Part shown: piece after piece, positions 1 to 6,781 of the stretch
Layout of the letters: every line of letters starts with the position of its first letter
Numbering within the stretch: position 1 is the first letter of the stretch
Source: an uncultured Porphyromonadaceae bacterium
Lineage (GTDB): Bacteria > Bacteroidota > Bacteroidia > Bacteroidales > Muribaculaceae
Direction: 5' to 3'
Assembly (NCBI GenBank): GCA_947178685.1
Contig: CAMWZE010000039.1
Coordinates: 1 to 9,238 of the forward strand
DNA: 9,238 nucleotides
Program-made: the position numbers and the translations under genes
Notes under the pieces: generated by a model
Told to the model about the DNA's origin: nothing
Database searches by the model: none
Seen by the model: only the letters and a program-made list of their open reading frames with translations

Positions 1-693
1 TCTCTCCACGGCGTAGATAGCTTCGGAGATATCCTCGATGAAGAGAACCACATCCTCTCCGGAATTGATGTCGAGAATATCGTAGGGTGTGGCGGCAAGA
101 CCGTTAAGCACGGCCAGATTTCCTCCCTGGAGTCGGCCGGTAGATTTCCCGCTACGGTTAAGCATATGGGGCGTAACCCGATAATCCATGCCACGCGAGC
201 CGCTGAGTATTTCGAGCATGGAGGAAGTGGCTATATCCTGGCGTGGAAGAAGTGAGAGATGTTTTGCCATAGGAGAGTGGAGCGACTTTACACCGCTCCT
301 GAGCCAAAGAGCGTGGAGCGCTGAAATGTCAGAGAATCCCACAATCCATTTAGGGTTGAGGCGTATCTCTTGCGGATCGATAAAGGGGAGCAGGTGTACA
401 CATCCATAGCCGCCGCGAGCGCAGAATATGCATTTCACCTCAGGATCGGCAAGAGCCTCACGGAGATCGGCAATGCGGACATCAAGAGATGAGGCATACG
501 ATCCGCTTGAGGGTCCGTTGGCTCCTGACATGATCCTCACACGGTAACCCTCACGGGTGAGCATGGCTGCAGCTCCGGCTATATATTCCTCATTTACGAT
601 GGTAGCCGGAGATATGATGGCTATTGTATCGCCCGGGCACAAGGGCGCGGGAGTGACAGGCCGATGAAAAGATGTATCGGATGAAATATGCAT
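1..693 (-). CDS. LD-carboxypeptidase (S66 peptidase, LdcA/MccF type), 3' end outside window
   Basis: The 231 visible codons run from an ATG at 693 to the left edge without a stop, so the C-terminus is missing. The family removes the terminal D-alanine from murein tetrapeptides during peptidoglycan recycling; some members (MccF) instead cleave microcin C-like compounds. The N-terminus has the usual 'PGDTIAIISPA' strand-loop at residues 20-30. 'ARGGYG' follows at 92-97. The nucleophile-elbow motif GFSDIS at 119-124 makes Ser121 the expected catalytic serine, and 'FIEDISE' at 218-224 supplies the expected Glu220. The third triad member, a histidine, should lie beyond the edge. The start lies 42 bases after the stop of the radical SAM gene on the same strand, so cotranscription is likely. 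No signal peptide is evident, which fits a cytoplasmic recycling enzyme. Family assignment is firm; the exact substrate is inferred. Confidence 0.9.
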   Translation of the reverse strand, partial: MHISSDTSFHRPVTPAPLCPGDTIAIISPATIVNEEYIAGAAAMLTREGYRVRIMSGANGPSSGSYASSLDVRIADLREALADPEVKCIFCARGGYGCVHLLPFIDPQEIRLNPKWIVGFSDISALHALWLRSGVKSLHSPMAKHLSLLPRQDIATSSMLEILSGSRGMDYRVTPHMLNRSGKSTGRLQGGNLAVLNGLAATPYDILDINSGEDVVLFIEDISEAIYAVER

Positions 694-735
694 AATCTGA
701 ATCTTTTTAATTGAGTCCAAGGAGTGTGGATAATA

Positions 736-1524
736 TCAGTTTACCTGTACCGGTATGCCTGTGGCTTCCTGAATCCTGCGGCCAATAGCTTCAAGTTCGG
801 GTTTCTCAACTTTTATAAGCTTTTCTTCCGGAGTGGAGCGGTCAAGGCTATAGATCATTATCTCCCGGGGGCGTATTTTCTTATATGCTTCTATAAGGGC
901 CTCGATCTCTTCCGGAGTTGTATTGTCTACCTTTATGCCGTCATGCTCGCCGCGCAGTATCATGGTCTGTATGATTCCTGTTCCGGAGAATTGCTGTAGG
1001 GAGTCAACCACACGTTGCACAGTGAAGGCCGGATCGTTGGGCCTGTCGATGAGTCGCATCGTTTCCTCCACGGCCGAGTCAAGCTTCAGGATATTATTGT
1101 CGACTTTCTTCAAGGCATTGGCTACTTTGGGAGAAAAGATACGTGTGGAATTAGTCAGGACCGACACCTTAGCCTCGGGGAAAAACTCATCGCGCAGCTT
1201 CATGGTGTCGTCAATGATTCCCGGGAAGTCAGGGTGGAGAGTAGGTTCACCGTTTCCGGAGAATGTGATGACATCGAGAGTGTCGCCATTCTCTTTCATC
1301 TCAGTGAGTTTGGCCCGCAGGTCGGTGGCAGTTTTCAGACGTGGTGGCAGACCTGTGGAGCCTGCACCTTGTGCATTGAATCCTGCCTCGCAGTAAAGGC
1401 AGTCGAATGAACAGATCTTGCCGTCGACAGGGGAGAGGTTGACCCCTAACGACACTCCGAGGCGTCGGCTGTGGATGGGGCCGAATATGGTGGAATGAAA
1501 TAATACAGTCTGGTCTTTTCCCAT
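736..1524 (-). CDS. Radical SAM protein, COG0731-like, substrate unknown
   Basis: This is a 262-residue radical SAM enzyme. The cluster motif CSFDCLYC at residues 38-45 (Cys38, Cys42, Cys45, spacing CX3CX2C) would hold the [4Fe-4S] cluster that cleaves S-adenosylmethionine. It is preceded by the family block 'FGPIHSRRLGVSLGVNL' (14-30) and followed by the SAM-binding 'FSGNGEPTLHP' (88-98). The nearest named relatives I recall are the wyosine-type tRNA enzymes of COG0731. Bacteria lack the wybutosine pathway, so the real substrate is not known to me. The frame stays open upstream to an ATG at 1632. I chose the ATG at 1524 because the conserved block begins just after it and because a well-formed promoter (1580-1610) lies inside the possible extension. 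It is first in a unit with the LD-carboxypeptidase. Confidence 0.87.
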   Translation of the reverse strand: MGKDQTVLFHSTIFGPIHSRRLGVSLGVNLSPVDGKICSFDCLYCEAGFNAQGAGSTGLPPRLKTATDLRAKLTEMKENGDTLDVITFSGNGEPTLHPDFPGIIDDTMKLRDEFFPEAKVSVLTNSTRIFSPKVANALKKVDNNILKLDSAVEETMRLIDRPNDPAFTVQRVVDSLQQFSGTGIIQTMILRGEHDGIKVDNTTPEEIEALIEAYKKIRPREIMIYSLDRSTPEEKLIKVEKPELEAIGRRIQEATGIPVQVN

Positions 1525-1579
1525 GATTGAAATGATTTTCTTGTTAGCGATGTGCAAGAGAGCACCACCGCTTGATGTG

Positions 1580-1610
1580 CAAATATATAATTTTAAACCG
1601 AGATGACAAA
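1580..1610 (-). promoter_or_regulatory. Bacteroidota-type promoter for the radical SAM unit
   Basis: Read on the minus strand, a -33 element TTTG (1610-1607) is followed by exactly 19 bases and a -7 element TATATTTG (1587-1580), matching the Bacteroides consensus TTTG-N19-TAnnTTTG. Transcription should start near 1576, giving a leader of about 50 bases before the ATG at 1524. It probably also serves the LD-carboxypeptidase gene, since no other promoter is obvious in the 42-base gap between the two genes. Confidence 0.72.
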
Positions 1611-1744
1611 AAATAATTGTTTCCGGCTTCATAGAGAGTGATTAAATGAAGTTGTTTGCGAAAAAAAGTATGTTACGATTGTTATATATGACGGAATATA
1701 TGTTCTCCGGGTATTCTGTGCGAAACATGGAGGAAAGTCCATAT

Positions 1745-1775
1745 TTTGAGAAGCTGTGTTTTTTTACTAATTTTG
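1745..1775 (+). promoter_or_regulatory. Bacteroidota-type promoter for the rnpA unit
   Basis: A -33 element TTTG (1745-1748), exactly 19 bases, then the -7 element TAATTTTG (1768-1775). Both boxes match the Bacteroides consensus without mismatch. The -7 box ends only four bases before the rnpA ATG at 1780, so the predicted transcription start falls within a few bases of the start codon. This implies a leaderless or nearly leaderless rnpA mRNA. The start site is inferred from consensus geometry only. Confidence 0.72.
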
Positions 1776-1779
1776 CAAT

Positions 1780-2265
1780 ATGAATGAAGGGCAAAAAGAG
1801 ATAATTCCGGCAACGGAAAAAGTTGGCGAGCGCAACTCTCCAAGGCTTACTCTCCGCAAGGGAGAGAAGTTGCGCCATCGTTCCCTGATCGATCCTCTTT
1901 TCCGCACAGGTAATACCATATACGAGTACCCTCTGCGCCTGACATGGAGGATGCTCGGCCGCGAGGAACTTGAGAGTACATTCCGCGACCATGTGCCGGA
2001 GCGAATCGGTTCGCTACAGATGCTGGTGACGGTGCCGAAGAAGAAGAGACGCCATGCCGTAGACAGGGTGCTTATGCGCCGTCGCATACGTGAGGCCTAC
2101 CGTCTGAACCGACTTCCGTTGAAAAAACTGGTGGAGCAAAACGAAGATTCCCGTACGCTCGGCATGGCATTTATCTATCTGCATGATGCCAATCTGCCTT
2201 ACTCCACAATTGAAAATAAAATGAAGCAGCTTCTGCGCCGTCTGGGAGCCAAGCTGAAGAGATAA
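1780..2265 (+). CDS. rnpA: Ribonuclease P protein component
   Basis: A 161-residue basic protein that binds the catalytic RNA of RNase P and helps it remove 5' leaders from precursor tRNAs. The N-terminal 'LTLRKGEKLRHRSLIDPLF' (residues 23-41) is the usual opening block. 'VTVPKKKRRHAVDR' (83-96) and 'RRRIREAYRLNR' (100-111) form the arginine-rich conserved core. A stretch around residues 54-80 is longer than in the E. coli protein (about 119 residues). The RNR signature normally found in the core reads Arg96-Val97-Leu98, so the central asparagine is missing. Only this ATG precedes the conserved block; the next Met (residue 58) is too far in. It is directly followed by yidD, the classic bacterial neighbour. 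Confidence 0.92.
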   Translation: MNEGQKEIIPATEKVGERNSPRLTLRKGEKLRHRSLIDPLFRTGNTIYEYPLRLTWRMLGREELESTFRDHVPERIGSLQMLVTVPKKKRRHAVDRVLMRRRIREAYRLNRLPLKKLVEQNEDSRTLGMAFIYLHDANLPYSTIENKMKQLLRRLGAKLKR

Positions 2266-2269
2266 GGAG
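2264..2269 (+). promoter_or_regulatory. Shine-Dalgarno-like site for yidD
   Basis: AAGGAG sits five bases before the yidD ATG and overlaps the rnpA stop codon TAA (2263-2265). Most other starts in this window lack such a purine site, as is normal in Bacteroidota, so it may support coupled reinitiation from rnpA into yidD. Its use is inferred. Confidence 0.4.
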
Positions 2270-2274
2270 AATCT

Positions 2275-2517
2275 ATGAGTAAGCCGGAAAAACCACTTGG
2301 ACATATAGCAAGGCGCCTGTTTATACTCCCGATCCGTTTTTATCAGGGTGCCATATCACCCATGACTCCGGCCTCGTGCCGTTTCAGTCCCACTTGCAGC
2401 CAGTATGCGGTGGAGGCAATTACGAAATATGGGGTTGCCAAAGGGAGCCTGCTCACGTTGAAGCGTCTTGGCCGATGCCATCCATGGGGAGGAAGCGGCT
2501 ATGATCCGGTTCCATGA
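2275..2517 (+). CDS. yidD: Membrane protein insertion efficiency factor YidD
   Basis: An 80-residue YidD family protein, which in other bacteria sits at the inner face of the cytoplasmic membrane and helps YidC and Sec insert membrane proteins. The sequence contains the family landmarks in order. A basic amphipathic N-terminal helix covers about residues 10-25. 'YQGAISPM' (23-30) and '[12 protein letters not shown]' (34-45) follow, then '[14 protein letters not shown]' (67-80). The three conserved cysteines are Cys35, Cys41 and Cys68. Length is typical. It begins nine bases after the rnpA stop. Gene order rnpA-yidD is widely conserved, which supports both calls. Confidence 0.94.
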   Translation: MSKPEKPLGHIARRLFILPIRFYQGAISPMTPASCRFSPTCSQYAVEAITKYGVAKGSLLTLKRLGRCHPWGGSGYDPVP

Positions 2518-2542
2518 AAACCCGTTTAATCTGACTGAATTT

Positions 2543-3229
2543 ATGACTAAAGATATAAATAGAAATATTCCGGTGATACTTGATATCCACACCCATCATC
2601 CCGCTCCACGCCCGGAGGCTGTGGTGTGTGTGCGACCTGATGAATTCTCTCCGGTAGAGGGCCAGTTTTATTCCGTAGGTATTCATCCCTGGCTCGTGGC
2701 TGAAGGAATTCAGGATAGTATGTGGGATGCTTTGGAACAGGCTGCCGCGCATCCGCAGGTGGTGGCCATAGGAGAGTGTGGCATCGACCTTGTGAAAGGG
2801 GGGCCTCTCTATAAGCAGATGCTTGTGATGAAACGCCAGATAGAGCTCTCGGAGAAGATTGGAAAGCCGCTGGTGATACATTGTGTGCATGCCCACGACA
2901 TTGTGATCGGTGTAAAGAAGGATCTTAAGCCGAAGCAGAACTGGCTGATTCATGGGTTCAGAGGGAAACCTACGATTGCCGAGATGTTCATTTCAGCCGG
3001 TATAAGCCTTTCGTTCGGAGCTTTGTTCAATGAAAAGGCGGTGTCTGTGGTGCCGGCAGGGATGCTATTGGCTGAAACGGATGAATCGGATATTTCAATT
3101 GAGGATATAATAACCAAACTCTCCACTCTTACAGGACGCGATTTGACATCGGAAATAGCGGGTGCCTCCGCTTCCTTTTTAGGTATGGATGGTAGAAACT
3201 CTGAGCCTCAGGAGCATTTGACGTGTTAA
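2543..3229 (+). CDS. TatD-family metal-dependent hydrolase
   Basis: A 228-residue TIM-barrel hydrolase of the TatD group, whose characterised members are metal-dependent DNases. Expected metal ligands are visible: His16 and His18 in 'DIHTHH' (14-19), Glu78 in 'GECGID' (77-82), a histidine in 'VIHCVHAHD' (111-119), His137 in 'IHGFRG' (136-141) and Asp180 in 'AETD' (177-180). It is somewhat shorter than E. coli TatD (about 260 residues). The frame is open from 2468, inside yidD, with ATGs at 2468 and 2501. I preferred 2543 because it lies after the yidD stop and only 13 residues ahead of the first metal motif. It follows yidD by 25 bases and is probably cotranscribed. Family is clear; whether it acts on DNA, RNA or D-aminoacyl-tRNA is not visible. 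Confidence 0.87.
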   Translation: MTKDINRNIPVILDIHTHHPAPRPEAVVCVRPDEFSPVEGQFYSVGIHPWLVAEGIQDSMWDALEQAAAHPQVVAIGECGIDLVKGGPLYKQMLVMKRQIELSEKIGKPLVIHCVHAHDIVIGVKKDLKPKQNWLIHGFRGKPTIAEMFISAGISLSFGALFNEKAVSVVPAGMLLAETDESDISIEDIITKLSTLTGRDLTSEIAGASASFLGMDGRNSEPQEHLTC

Positions 3230-3243
3230 CATAAAGAAAGTAT

Positions 3244-4194
3244 ATGAAAAAAACGATAATTACGGCTTTTGTGCTCCTGTTGGCCTTGACGGGACAAGCC
3301 TATACTCTGGAGCCGATTAAATTCGGTGATTTCTCTCAGTGGGTCACCAGAGACATAACCGAGTCAAAGCTTCTCGGAGGTCATCATAAGACTATCTACG
3401 AGATAGGTCCTACCGCACATGTGGAGGGTAATAAACCATATGCCAACACCGGCGGCTCTCCATGGGCCACCAGCAACGTGTATGCGAAGGTGTCGGGAAT
3501 TGTGAAAGGTTCCAACACGGTGAGTCCCTTCGATCGTGACGGTGACACTTGTGCCAAACTTGAGGCTAAGATGGAGGAGGTAAAGGTGTTGGGAATCATC
3601 AATATGGATGTGATGGTGGCTGGCTCCCTCTTTTTAGGGCGTGTGTTCGAGCCGATTACCTCCACCAAGAGTCCCTATTCCAAGATGGAGATGGGTGTGC
3701 CCTACACGAAGCGTCCGAAGGCACTGGTGTTTGATTATAAGATTGATATGCCGAAGGAGAACACACGCACTAAAGCCACCGGCTTCTCATCGAAGAAGAC
3801 GCTACAAGGGCGTGATAACGCGGAGGTATATATCCTCCTTCAGAAGCGTTGGGAAGATTCGGAAGGTAAGCTCTATGCACAGAGGGTAGGCACCGGCAGG
3901 GAACGGTATTCCAATTCTGTTCCTTGGACCAAAGGACATGCAGTGCCTATACATTATGGAGACATCACTAAAGAATCGTTTTATCAGCCTTGGATGGGGC
4001 TCATCAACGGTGAGAAGGCCTATTATGCAAGAAATTCAAAGGGGAAGATGGTGCCGGTTGAAGAGGTAGGCTGGGCTCCTGCCGACGCACAGCCCACACA
4101 TATGCTTATGATGGCCTCATCTACATGTGGCGAGGCTTTCATAGGCACAGAAGGACTCACACTCTATATCGACAACATAGCTTTAGGCTTCTGA
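3244..4194 (+). CDS. Secreted PCMD-domain protein, function unknown
   Basis: A 316-residue exported protein. Residues 1-19 form a signal peptide (KK, hydrophobic core, cleavage likely after 'GQA'). No lipobox cysteine is present, so it is expected to be periplasmic or surface rather than a lipoprotein. The C-terminal part resembles the PCMD fold (putative carbohydrate metabolism domain), a beta-sandwich found in Bacteroidota. The diagnostic end is 'MMASSTCGEAFIGTEG' (about 290-305) followed by 'LTLYIDNIALGF' (305-316). Many family members have N-terminal Ig-like domains; this one appears to be PCMD alone. It starts 14 bases after the TatD stop, so cotranscription is likely, yet it has no obvious tie to tRNA processing. 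Ligand and partner are unknown; the domain name reflects prediction, not biochemistry. Confidence 0.72.
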   Translation: MKKTIITAFVLLLALTGQAYTLEPIKFGDFSQWVTRDITESKLLGGHHKTIYEIGPTAHVEGNKPYANTGGSPWATSNVYAKVSGIVKGSNTVSPFDRDGDTCAKLEAKMEEVKVLGIINMDVMVAGSLFLGRVFEPITSTKSPYSKMEMGVPYTKRPKALVFDYKIDMPKENTRTKATGFSSKKTLQGRDNAEVYILLQKRWEDSEGKLYAQRVGTGRERYSNSVPWTKGHAVPIHYGDITKESFYQPWMGLINGEKAYYARNSKGKMVPVEEVGWAPADAQPTHMLMMASSTCGEAFIGTEGLTLYIDNIALGF

Positions 4195-4539
4195 TGCATT
4201 GTCTTGAAAGCCGGCTGAAATATGTGGTAAAACGGGTAGATTTAGGCATAATACGCGATAAAATGCGAGAGAAACAGAGAGTTTTTTGAAAAACATTCTG
4301 ATAAACTGATTGTTTTCCATTAATTTTGCGTTATAAGTATGAGTCATAAATTAATGATATAATTGATTGGTGACATATATGGATGAGATTTGAGACCGTT
4401 TTGAAGGCGTAATAGGGTTCCATTATAACTGAAAAGCGGTTTTAAAGATCGCCTTAGAGGGCGACAAGGAATATATTTATTAATTTGTGACACATCCTTA
4501 CACATACAAGACCCGATAAATAACAGAACTCGAAATAAA
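4195..4539 (+). other. 345-base intergenic region with dapB leader
   Basis: No convincing gene lies here. It is AT-rich compared with its flanks. It holds a probable promoter (4297-4328), which would give an untranslated leader of roughly 200 bases. Inside the leader are a small inverted repeat (TCGCC, six bases, GGCGA, near 4449-4464) and a weak bulged pairing between ACCGTTTT near 4397 and AAAAGCGGT near 4433. I see no clear intrinsic terminator for the preceding unit and no recognisable riboswitch. Confidence 0.5.
4297..4328 (+). promoter_or_regulatory. Probable promoter for the dapB-lepB operon
   Basis: The -7 element TAATTTTG (4321-4328) is a perfect match to TAnnTTTG. The best -33 candidate is TCTG (4297-4300), one mismatch from TTTG, at a 20-base spacing. 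Predicted start is near 4332, about 208 bases before the dapB ATG. The intact -7 box carries most of the support. Confidence 0.5.
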
Positions 4540-5289
4540 ATGAAATTAGCTATAATTGGATATGGCCGTATGGGTCATATGATCGAAGAGATCGCGAAAC
4601 ATCGCGGTCATAAGATAGTATGCGTGATTGATGCCCACAATCCTGACGACTTCAACACCTCCGCTTTCCGCGAGGCAGATGTTGCCATCGAATTCACCAC
4701 TCCCGGCACCGCCGTGGATAATATATTGAAGGCGTTTGCCGCGAAGGTTCCCGTGGTCTGCGGCACTACCGGCTGGCTTGATGCTCTCCCTGAGCTTAAA
4801 GATATGTGCGACAAGGGGGATGGCACACTGTTGTATGCCTCCAACTTCTCGATTGGGGTGAATGTATTCATGGCAGTAAATCGTTATCTCGCCACCTTGA
4901 TGGATGAGTTGCCTGAATATGTACCTTCCATGACTGAAATTCACCATATCCATAAACTCGACCATCCGTCGGGCACTGCGATAACCCTTGCGGAGGATAT
5001 CGTGGAGAGGGTGACGCGCCTTGATAGCTGGGAAGAGCCGGTTGAGGGTAAAACACCGGGTAAAAATATCCTTCCAATAGCCCACGAACGCCAAGGAGAG
5101 GTGCCCGGAACGCATATCGTGACTTGGGATTCGCCGGTAGACAAGATTACCATATCTCACGAGGCTAAGAGCCGTGAGGGCTTTGCCCTTGGCGCGGTTA
5201 AGGCCGCAGAATGGCTGAAAGATAAGAAAGGGTATCACACCATCTCCGATATGCTCTCCGACTTGACCCATACCACAGGAATCTTCTAA
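4540..5289 (+). CDS. dapB: 4-hydroxy-tetrahydrodipicolinate reductase
   Basis: A 249-residue cytoplasmic NAD(P)H-dependent reductase of the diaminopimelate/lysine pathway, which supplies lysine and the peptidoglycan cross-linking residue. The Rossmann nucleotide-binding loop GYGRMG is at residues 7-12. 'CGTTGW' (74-79) and 'ASNFSIGVN' (100-108) are the usual active-site strands. 'EIHHIHKLDHPSGTA' (133-147) carries the catalytic His135/His136, Lys139 and the substrate-binding SGTA loop. The terminal helix with 'GAVKAAEWL' (218-226) is also typical. Length is slightly below the E. coli enzyme (about 273). The ATG is preceded by an A-rich stretch without a Shine-Dalgarno site. It opens an operon with lepB ten bases downstream. 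Confidence 0.96.
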   Translation: MKLAIIGYGRMGHMIEEIAKHRGHKIVCVIDAHNPDDFNTSAFREADVAIEFTTPGTAVDNILKAFAAKVPVVCGTTGWLDALPELKDMCDKGDGTLLYASNFSIGVNVFMAVNRYLATLMDELPEYVPSMTEIHHIHKLDHPSGTAITLAEDIVERVTRLDSWEEPVEGKTPGKNILPIAHERQGEVPGTHIVTWDSPVDKITISHEAKSREGFALGAVKAAEWLKDKKGYHTISDMLSDLTHTTGIF

Positions 5290-5299
5290 CTCTGAATGT

Positions 5300-6781
5300 A
5301 TGGATAACAGTAACCGCAATAATGTGTCGGGCGATTCAGCCGGACATGTGGCAGACAGCTTCAAGAGAAAGGAGAGAAGTCTGAGTGAGCGTATCAAGGA
5401 GACCAAGGCTACCCGCTGGATCCGTTTCGGTATCGTTTCATTGCTTTTCTTTCTTTGGGTGATATGGATGGGCAATCCTTGGCTCGGTATATTCTGGCTC
5501 CTGCTCATTGATATCTATATCACGGCATATATCCCCTGGACTTGGTGGAAGGATAAGAAGGGGCCGGTGCGTTCCGTGATGGCTTGGGTCGACGCGATTA
5601 TCTATGCCCTTGTGCTTGTATACTTCATTTTTGCCTTTATCGGCCAGAATTACAAGATACCATCATCGAGTCTTGAGAAATCACTGCTTGTGGGTGATTA
5701 CCTATGGGTTAACAAGACTATCTATGGCCCGCGTGTGCCTCAGACTCCGCTTCATTTCCCGTTGGCTCAGCACACGTTGCCTATTGTGAACACCAAGAGC
5801 TATCTTGACCAGCCACAGCTCGCCTACCACCGTCTGCCGGGCATCCGTTCCATCGAACGTGGTGACATCGTAGTGTTCAACTATCCTCAGGGTGACACTG
5901 TAGCTCTGAAGATACAGAATCCTGACTATTACCAGATCTCCTACGACCTTCGCCGTAACGGTATTGATAATCCGCGGGAGTATATGGAGCAGAACAAAGA
6001 GATGTTCGGTGAAATAGTGTGGCGTCCTGTCGACCGTCGCGAGAATTATGTGAAGCGGGCTATCGGTCTGCCGGGAGAGTTCCTTGTGATACGTAACGAC
6101 TCCGTGTTTATCGACGGCAAGGCTATTGAAGAGCCTGACAATGTGCAGTTCAATTACATCATCCCGGTAAAGTCAACCATCTCCGATGAAAAGTGGAGTG
6201 AGCTTGGTGTGCGTGGTGATGATCACGGACAATCCCCTGTGTTCAGCGAGAGCGAGGGTGTCTATTACTATAACGTGCCGCTCACCTACGATATGAAGGC
6301 GGAGGTAGAGGCCTGGCCGGAGGTGGCCGGTCCGTTGCTCCGGGAGGGCCTGGTGGGGCTCTACGATCTATCCGGCATGTTCCCGTTGGGTGCATCATAT
6401 GGCTGGACTCGTCCCGATATGGGTCCCTTCTGGATTCCGAAACGAGGCTCTACTCTTCATCTCACTATGGAAAATCTTCCGATTTATGAGCGTGCCATCA
6501 GCGTATATGAAGGTAATGACCTCCGTGTGAAGGATGGCAAGATATACATCAATGGCGAACAGACCGACTACTATACTTTCAAGATGGACTATTATTGGAT
6601 GATGGGTGACAACCGTGACCGCTCAGCCGACTCCCGTTATTGGGGCTTTGTGCCTGAAGATCATATTGTTGGCTCACCAATGTTTATAATAGCCTCTTTC
6701 GATGAGGAGAAGGGTCTGTTTGACGGTAAGATTCGCTGGAACCGTATACTTCGTGATGCCAATCCCGACAGGAAATGGTGA
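5300..6781 (+). CDS. lepB: Signal peptidase I, long Bacteroidota form
   Basis: A 493-residue membrane protease that cleaves signal peptides from exported proteins. A charged N-terminal tail of about 38 residues is followed by probable membrane segments at about 40-58, 61-80 and 93-115. The catalytic Ser124 lies in 'IPSSSLEKSL' (120-129), where the usual methionine after the serine is leucine. The general base Lys252 lies in 'YVKRAIGLPGE' (250-260). Box E 'MGDNRDRSADSRYWG' is at 435-449. Ser-to-Lys distance is 128 residues (55 in E. coli LepB), and the Lys-to-box E distance is also longer, so the periplasmic beta domain carries two insertions. This extended form is usual in Bacteroidota. Cotranscribed with dapB and overlapping the next gene by seven bases. 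Confidence 0.94.
   Translation: MDNSNRNNVSGDSAGHVADSFKRKERSLSERIKETKATRWIRFGIVSLLFFLWVIWMGNPWLGIFWLLLIDIYITAYIPWTWWKDKKGPVRSVMAWVDAIIYALVLVYFIFAFIGQNYKIPSSSLEKSLLVGDYLWVNKTIYGPRVPQTPLHFPLAQHTLPIVNTKSYLDQPQLAYHRLPGIRSIERGDIVVFNYPQGDTVALKIQNPDYYQISYDLRRNGIDNPREYMEQNKEMFGEIVWRPVDRRENYVKRAIGLPGEFLVIRNDSVFIDGKAIEEPDNVQFNYIIPVKSTISDEKWSELGVRGDDHGQSPVFSESEGVYYYNVPLTYDMKAEVEAWPEVAGPLLREGLVGLYDLSGMFPLGASYGWTRPDMGPFWIPKRGSTLHLTMENLPIYERAISVYEGNDLRVKDGKIYINGEQTDYYTFKMDYYWMMGDNRDRSADSRYWGFVPEDHIVGSPMFIIASFDEEKGLFDGKIRWNRILRDANPDRKW

Noticed and set aside
1525..1632. A 36-residue N-terminal extension of the radical SAM protein starting at 1632
   Set aside because: The extension has no family resemblance and contains a perfect promoter, so the start at 1524 is preferred.
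2468..2542. Upstream starts of the TatD-family gene at 2468 and 2501
   Set aside because: Both lie inside yidD and add residues ahead of the usual N-terminal metal-binding strand; the ATG at 2543 fits the family length better.
4480..4487. TTAATTTG close to dapB as a second promoter box
   Set aside because: It departs from TAnnTTTG at the second base and has no TTTG at the proper distance upstream.
4329..4539. Lysine riboswitch ahead of dapB
   Set aside because: The leader is short on strong helices, and I cannot see the multi-helix junction or conserved core of that class.
4546..5508. A 320-codon minus-strand open frame opposite dapB and the start of lepB
   Set aside because: It spans two certain genes on the other strand and its translation shows no domain. 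It is an antisense shadow.
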